A stretch of 45,648 nt of DNA from Lachnospiraceae bacterium MC2017 (GTDB lineage Bacteria > Bacillota > Clostridia > Lachnospirales > Lachnospiraceae). The position numbers were made by a program, and so were the translations under genes. The stretch lies in contig KL370807.1 of the NCBI GenBank assembly GCA_000701625.1, positions 1 to 45,648 of the forward strand, in the 5' to 3' direction. This document shows positions 41,200 through 45,648 of the stretch, piece after piece. Below the pieces are notes generated by a model that saw only the letters and a program-made list of their open reading frames with translations, had not been told where the DNA came from and made no database searches. Each line of letters starts with the position of its first letter. Position 1 is the first letter of the stretch.

Positions 41200-41329
41200 A
41201 AGCGATTACGATGAGCGGATCAAGCCCGCTATTGAGAAATCTGGACTAAAGCCTACGACGTTTATAAAACAGGCCATTGATGAAAAGATAGCCCGCGACA
41301 GTATTGCAGAAAACTCCAATAACGAATAA
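41117..41329 (+). CDS. Ribbon-helix-helix DNA-binding protein
   Basis: 70 residues, AAGGAG upstream. The strand QQFTIRFTKSDYDERIKPAI, then helix EKSGLKPTTFIKQAIDEKIA, is the Arc/MetJ-type ribbon-helix-helix plan. A basic N-terminus precedes it and a short polar tail follows. It is the first recognisable gene downstream of the promoter with the tandem dyads, and lies 181 bp before the effector. The likely role is to repress its own promoter and that of the effector. It is not paired with a recognisable toxin. In another frame a short acidic ORF (ending at 41402) overlaps its 3' end and might be a frameshifted tail. Confidence 0.75.
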   Translation: MAYNEVSKKATMKYIKEKMQQFTIRFTKSDYDERIKPAIEKSGLKPTTFIKQAIDEKIARDSIAENSNNE

Positions 41330-41510
41330 ATATGATGAACGCATTGAGGATTATAACGAGGATGATGATGGTTTATATGTTGATCTGACAGAAAAGGAGT
41401 AAATATACGCTTGGTGGAGATTTGGGTGTTTTTTTTATTCAAATATTAGCTTTTTGGTACGGACTTTTAAACGAATTTTACTGCAGAGATCAAGAAAGTG
41501 AGGTATGACT

Positions 41511-44500
41511 ATGGATTATGGGAATGGTCAGTTTGAGCGGAGGGCGCCACTGACTAAAACAATCACATTAAGGCTAAAACCAATCGGGGAGACAAGAGAA
41601 ACCATACGTGAGCAGAAGCTCCTTGAACAGGATGCAGCTTTCAGAAAGCTCGTCGAAACAGTAACCCCTATAGTGGATGATTGTATCCGAAAGATTGCAG
41701 ACAATGCACTTTGTCATTTTGGTACAGAATATGATTTTTCGTGTTTAGGTAATGCGATTTCGAAAAATGATTCAAAAGCGATAAAAAAAGAAACAGAAAA
41801 AGTTGAGAAGTTACTAGCAAAAGTATTAACCGAGAATCTTCCGGATGGTCTTCGTAAAGTTAATGACATAAATTCTGCGGCGTTTATTCAGGATACGTTG
41901 ACATCGTTTGTTCAGGATGATGCAGATAAAAGGGTTCTTATTCAGGAGTTGAAAGGCAAAACTGTCCTCATGCAGAGATTTTTAACGACTCGGATAACTG
42001 CTCTTACGGTATGGCTGCCGGATCGGGTTTTTGAGAATTTTAACATTTTCATTGAGAATGCAGAGAAAATGCGTATTTTGTTAGATTCTCCATTAAACGA
42101 AAAGATCATGAAGTTCGATCCTGATGCAGAACAGTATGCATCGTTGGAGTTTTATGGACAGTGCCTTTCACAAAAGGATATAGACAGCTACAATCTTATC
42201 ATTTCAGGAATTTATGCTGACGATGAGGTAAAGAATCCGGGAATTAACGAGATAGTTAAAGAGTATAATCAGCAGATAAGAGGGGACAAGGACGAGTCAC
42301 CCCTACCTAAGCTCAAGAAACTCCATAAACAGATACTCATGCCGGTTGAAAAGGCATTCTTTGTCAGGGTACTGAGTAATGATTCTGACGCAAGAAGTAT
42401 TCTTGAGAAGATACTCAAGGATACAGAAATGCTGCCATCGAAGATTATAGAAGCCATGAAAGAGGCTGATGCGGGGGATATTGCAGTATATGGAAGTCGG
42501 TTACATGAGCTTTCTCATGTTATTTACGGGGATCATGGTAAACTCTCGCAGATTATTTATGATAAAGAGTCAAAGCGTATCTCTGAATTGATGGAAACTT
42601 TAAGTCCAAAAGAGAGAAAAGAAAGCAAAAAGAGACTGGAAGGGCTTGAAGAGCATATTCGTAAAAGTACGTACACTTTTGACGAATTAAATAGATATGC
42701 AGAAAAGAATGTTATGGCTGCATATATTGCTGCTGTGGAAGAATCATGCGCGGAAATCATGAGGAAGGAAAAGGATCTTCGCACACTGCTTAGTAAAGAA
42801 GATGTAAAGATAAGAGGAAATCGACACAATACACTTATCGTCAAGAACTATTTTAACGCATGGACGGTATTTAGAAATTTGATCCGAATTTTGCGCCGAA
42901 AGAGCGAAGCAGAGATAGATAGTGATTTTTATGATGTTTTGGATGATTCAGTTGAAGTTCTGAGTCTTACATACAAAGGTGAGAACCTTTGCAGGAGCTA
43001 TATTACAAAAAAAATCGGATCAGATTTAAAACCGGAGATAGCGACATATGGATCGGCATTGCGTCCTAATTCCCGGTGGTGGAGTCCTGGTGAGAAGTTT
43101 AATGTCAAGTTTCACACGATCGTCAGAAGAGACGGAAGACTGTATTATTTTATTTTACCAAAGGGCGCGAAGCCTGTAGAGTTGGAGGACATGGATGGTG
43201 ATATTGAGTGTCTTCAGATGCGTAAGATTCCAAATCCGACAATCTTCCTCCCGAAACTCGTGTTTAAGGATCCTGAAGCTTTTTTCCGGGATAATCCAGA
43301 GGCGGATGAGTTTGTTTTTTTATCGGGAATGAAGGCTCCGGTTACTATCACGCGAGAAACATATGAGGCATATAGATATAAGCTATACACTGTTGGCAAG
43401 TTAAGGGACGGAGAGGTAAGCGAAGAGGAGTACAAAAGGGCTCTTTTACAAGTGTTGACCGCATATAAGGAGTTCCTAGAGAACAGGATGATATATGCAG
43501 ATCTTAATTTTGGATTTAAGGATTTAGAAGAATATAAAGATTCATCCGAATTCATTAAACAGGTTGAAACGCATAATACTTTCATGTGTTGGGCAAAGGT
43601 TAGCAGTTCTCAGCTTGATGATCTTGTGAAATCAGGAAATGGATTATTATTTGAAATCTGGAGCGAGAGACTGGAAAGTTATTACAAATACGGCAATGAA
43701 AAGGTTCTGAGAGGATATGAGGGAGTGCTTCTTTCAATTCTAAAAGATGAGAATCTTGTCAGCATGAGGACACTTCTCAATAGCCGCCCAATGCTTGTTT
43801 ATAGACCGAAGGAATCGTCGAAGCCCATGGTCGTCCACAGGGACGGTTCAAGAGTTGTAGATCGCTTCGATAAGGATGGAAAGTATATCCCGCCTGAGGT
43901 TCACGATGAATTGTACCGCTTTTTTAATAATTTGCTCATAAAAGAAAAACTTGGGGAAAAAGCACGGAAGATCTTAGATAATAAAAAGGTGAAAGTTAAG
44001 GTTCTTGAGTCAGAGCGTGTGAAATGGTCGAAGTTTTACGATGAGCAATTTGCTGTTACGTTTTCGGTTAAGAAGAATGCTGATTGCCTAGATACTACTA
44101 AAGATCTGAATGCAGAGGTTATGGAACAGTACAGCGAAAGTAACCGACTTATCCTGATCCGGAACACAACAGATATTCTTTATTATCTTGTTTTGGATAA
44201 AAATGGGAAAGTATTAAAGCAGAGAAGTCTTAACATTATTAACGATGGTGCAAGAGACGTTGACTGGAAGGAGAGATTTAGGCAGGTAACAAAGGATCGG
44301 AATGAAGGTTATAACGAATGGGACTATTCACGAACGTCAAATGACCTGAAAGAGGTTTATCTAAACTATGCCTTGAAAGAGATAGCGGAAGCTGTCATTG
44401 AATATAATGCGATCCTTATCATCGAGAAGATGAGCAATGCTTTCAAGGATAAATATTCTTTTCTTGATGACGTGACATTTAAAGGGTTCGAAACAAAGCT

Positions 44501-45212
44501 GCTTGCAAAGTTATCCGATCTGCATTTCAGGGGAATCAAGGATGGGGAGCCGTGTTCTTTCACAAACCCTTTGCAACTCTGTCAGAACGATTCAAACAAG
44601 ATATTGCAGGATGGTGTCATTTTTATGGTTCCGAATTCAATGACACGTTCTCTTGATCCTGATACGGGATTCATTTTTGCAATCAACGATCACAACATCC
44701 GTACCAAAAAGGCAAAGCTTAATTTCCTTTCTAAATTTGATCAGCTAAAGGTTTCGTCTGAGGGTTGTCTTATAATGAAGTATAGCGGAGATTCTTTACC
44801 AACTCATAATACAGATAATAGAGTGTGGAATTGCTGCTGCAATCATCCAATTACCAACTACGATCGTGAAACAAAAAAAGTCGAATTTATCGAAGAGCCT
44901 GTCGAAGAGCTTTCAAGGGTTTTAGAGGAGAATGGAATTGAGACGGATACTGAGTTAAATAAGCTGAATGAAAGGGAAAATGTTCCGGGAAAAGTCGTTG
45001 ACGCAATTTATTCGCTTGTACTTAATTATCTTCGAGGAACTGTTAGTGGAGTTGCGGGACAACGTGCGGTGTACTATTCACCAGTAACAGGAAAGAAATA
45101 TGACATATCTTTTATACAGGCGATGAATCTTAATCGTAAATGTGATTACTACAGAATCGGCTCAAAGGAAAGAGGCGAATGGACTGATTTTGTAGCTCAG
45201 TTGATTAATTGA
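41511..45212 (+). CDS. cas12a: Cas12a-family CRISPR effector with substituted RuvC catalytic residues
   Basis: 1233 residues from ATG 41511, seven bases after GAGG; an ATG at 41505 lies only one base after it. Aligned by eye to LbCas12a: N-terminal LTKTITLRLKPIGETRETI; Rec region with SYNLIISGIYADDE and GINEIVKEYNQQI; LPKLKKLHKQIL; PI region IPNPTIFLPKLVF (Ile578 at the PAM-contacting Lys of LbCas12a); crRNA-processing region with VVH (His776) and ERVKW (Lys838), matching His759 and Lys785. RuvC-I reads LILIRNTTDILYY: Arg884 at the catalytic Asp of GIDRGERNLLY. RuvC-II keeps LIIEKMSNAFK (Glu972). RuvC-III reads LNRKCDYYRI: Arg1209 at the catalytic Asp of ADANGAYNI. A Cys triplet (NCCCN) lies in the Nuc region. 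Family known to bind guide RNA and DNA; loss of cleavage is inferred. No cas1/2/4 nearby. Confidence 0.88.
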   Translation: MDYGNGQFERRAPLTKTITLRLKPIGETRETIREQKLLEQDAAFRKLVETVTPIVDDCIRKIADNALCHFGTEYDFSCLGNAISKNDSKAIKKETEKVEKLLAKVLTENLPDGLRKVNDINSAAFIQDTLTSFVQDDADKRVLIQELKGKTVLMQRFLTTRITALTVWLPDRVFENFNIFIENAEKMRILLDSPLNEKIMKFDPDAEQYASLEFYGQCLSQKDIDSYNLIISGIYADDEVKNPGINEIVKEYNQQIRGDKDESPLPKLKKLHKQILMPVEKAFFVRVLSNDSDARSILEKILKDTEMLPSKIIEAMKEADAGDIAVYGSRLHELSHVIYGDHGKLSQIIYDKESKRISELMETLSPKERKESKKRLEGLEEHIRKSTYTFDELNRYAEKNVMAAYIAAVEESCAEIMRKEKDLRTLLSKEDVKIRGNRHNTLIVKNYFNAWTVFRNLIRILRRKSEAEIDSDFYDVLDDSVEVLSLTYKGENLCRSYITKKIGSDLKPEIATYGSALRPNSRWWSPGEKFNVKFHTIVRRDGRLYYFILPKGAKPVELEDMDGDIECLQMRKIPNPTIFLPKLVFKDPEAFFRDNPEADEFVFLSGMKAPVTITRETYEAYRYKLYTVGKLRDGEVSEEEYKRALLQVLTAYKEFLENRMIYADLNFGFKDLEEYKDSSEFIKQVETHNTFMCWAKVSSSQLDDLVKSGNGLLFEIWSERLESYYKYGNEKVLRGYEGVLLSILKDENLVSMRTLLNSRPMLVYRPKESSKPMVVHRDGSRVVDRFDKDGKYIPPEVHDELYRFFNNLLIKEKLGEKARKILDNKKVKVKVLESERVKWSKFYDEQFAVTFSVKKNADCLDTTKDLNAEVMEQYSESNRLILIRNTTDILYYLVLDKNGKVLKQRSLNIINDGARDVDWKERFRQVTKDRNEGYNEWDYSRTSNDLKEVYLNYALKEIAEAVIEYNAILIIEKMSNAFKDKYSFLDDVTFKGFETKLLAKLSDLHFRGIKDGEPCSFTNPLQLCQNDSNKILQDGVIFMVPNSMTRSLDPDTGFIFAINDHNIRTKKAKLNFLSKFDQLKVSSEGCLIMKYSGDSLPTHNTDNRVWNCCCNHPITNYDRETKKVEFIEEPVEELSRVLEENGIETDTELNKLNERENVPGKVVDAIYSLVLNYLRGTVSGVAGQRAVYYSPVTGKKYDISFIQAMNLNRKCDYYRIGSKERGEWTDFVAQLIN

Positions 45213-45220
45213 TAAAATTT

Positions 45221-45266
45221 AATCCATGAGTATAGCCCAAAGGTGTACTCATGGATTTTTTTTTTT
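45221..45266 (+). terminator. Intrinsic terminator of the effector gene
   Basis: AATCCATGAGTA and TACTCATGGATT form a perfect 12-bp stem with a 13-nt loop, followed by a run of T. It separates the effector gene from the array, so the array is not read from the effector promoter. Confidence 0.9.
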
Positions 45267-45290
45267 GATTAATAAAATACATTTTACCTC

Positions 45291-45648
45291 GCATGAGAAC
45301 CATGCGTTTTTTTAGATATTCCAAAACTCGTTGTTAAAAGTTATGACTTACCTTAGCGCATGAGAACCATGCATTTCTCAGGTATTCCAAAATGTCAAAT
45401 GTTGTATAGGCAATCGCATCCGACACACGATGATATGTTCGTATAATAAATATTATGCGAACGTGTGTTCTTGCGACTGTTTATATCTTCTTTCTTGCTC
45501 ATCGCATTATTTTATCTTTTTCGTAGATTTTTTTTAAAATCCTGCGGATGGTGGCGCATGAGAACCATGCATTTCTTAGGTACTCCAAAACTATCATGCA
45601 TACCATCATGACTTTCAACGAGCATGAGAACCATGCATTTCTTAGGTA
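45291..45648 (-). CRISPR. CRISPR array, non-canonical 36-nt repeat, cut by the window end
   Basis: Four repeats are seen: 45291-45327 (37 nt, degenerate), 45358-45393, 45556-45591 and 45622-45648 (cut by the window end). Two normal spacers of 30 nt lie at 45328-45357 and 45592-45621. On the plus strand a repeat begins GCATGAGAACCATGC and, after the middle part, ends TCCAAAA plus C or T. The GCATG/CATGC hairpin is identical in all four copies while the rest varies. Read on the minus strand, the hairpin sits at the 3' end of the repeat just before the spacer, as in Cas12a crRNA. The degenerate repeat is nearest the effector gene, as expected for the leader-distal end of an array transcribed on the minus strand from outside the window. 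Confidence 0.88.
45423..45468. repeat. Long bulged hairpin inside the array
   Basis: ACACACG (45423-45429) pairs with CGTGTGT (45462-45468). After a 7-nt bulge, GTTCGTATAATA (45437-45448) pairs with TATTATGCGAAC (45451-45462) with a 2-nt loop. It lies in the 162-nt interval between two good repeats, where a repeat copy would be expected by the 66-nt period. Confidence 0.65.

Noticed and set aside
41117-41329. Antitoxin of a toxin-antitoxin pair
   Set aside because: The fold fits an antitoxin-type RHH, but no toxin-sized neighbour with a known fold is present; a repressor role fits the dyads better.
41511-45212. Cas12a2 or a Cas12a3-like collateral effector
   Set aside because: Those groups are described with working RuvC residues. 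Here both Asp positions are Arg. A different activity cannot be excluded, but the label is not supported.
45328-45621. Spacers matching this window (self-targeting or targeting of plasmid genes)
   Set aside because: I saw no obvious match when scanning by eye, but a full search was not possible, so no claim is made in either direction.
45291-45648. Type II (Cas9) array because the minus-strand repeat begins GTTTTGGAG
   Set aside because: Repeats that begin GTTTT occur in several types. No cas9 or tracrRNA-like anti-repeat was found in the visible flank, and the 3' hairpin next to the spacer fits type V.
1-45648. tRNA, rRNA or insertion sequences
   Set aside because: No cloverleaf with CCA-like end, rRNA segment, transposase motif or terminal inverted repeats with target duplication was seen.

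Overview
The window is AT-rich, has strong AGGAGG-type ribosome binding sites and short intergenic gaps, and reads as part of a large conjugative replicon (plasmid or plasmid-like element) of a Gram-positive anaerobe. Lachnospiraceae / rumen-type Clostridia (Butyrivibrio-like) is my best guess. That rests on protein style, TTG/GTG starts and the PrgI-type Gram-positive type IV secretion genes, not on any database search.

Layout. (1) 1-6.8 kb is a replication and partition block: a Rep_3-like initiator fused in frame to a ParA ATPase, a ParB overlapping it, 25-bp palindromes spaced 36 bp apart, a winged-helix protein, and a gene-free stretch with iteron-like repeats and a compact nested fold. 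(2) 7.2-17.0 kb, minus strand, is a type IV secretion operon: VirB2-like, VirB6-like, phage-lysozyme/VirB1-like, a single-pass protein, PrgI (VirB3-like) and VirB4. No VirD4 coupling protein and no clear relaxase are visible here. (3) 17.2-20.4 kb is a second segregation module (ParR-like plus actin-like ParM) next to a second ParB-like protein. (4) 20.6-26.4 kb holds envelope and accessory genes: a DUF-like 461-aa protein, a zinc-ribbon tail-anchored acidic protein, a secreted SGNH-like protein, and a surface protein fused to signal peptidase I. (5) 26.5-38.8 kb, minus strand, is DNA metabolism: RecD-like helicase, YqaJ-like exonuclease, primase, SSB, a MoxR-type AAA+ ATPase with a VWA/HExxH protein. 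It is driven from near-identical promoter-leader-attenuator modules; one more copy drives the 461-aa gene. (6) 39.0-40.6 kb has a hypothetical protein and a secreted staphylococcal-nuclease-like protein. (7) 40.7-45.6 kb is a stand-alone CRISPR locus.

The locus in (7) is the outstanding feature. A palindromic operator sits between the -35 and -10 boxes of a promoter that leads to a ribbon-helix-helix regulator and a Cas12a-family effector of about 1233 aa. By eye alignment with LbCas12a the effector keeps the overall architecture, the RuvC-II Glu and the crRNA-processing His/Lys, but has Arg in place of both catalytic Asp residues (RuvC-I and RuvC-III) and lacks the PAM-contacting Lys. It is followed by a CRISPR array with a non-canonical repeat. 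The repeat ends, on the minus strand, in a GCATG/CATGC hairpin, analogous to the Cas12a handle but unrelated in sequence. No cas1, cas2 or cas4 is seen in the window. The inference is a naturally nuclease-dead, autoregulated, plasmid-borne Cas12a relative, more likely a guide-directed binder or repressor (or an effector using another activity) than a DNA-cleaving immune nuclease.
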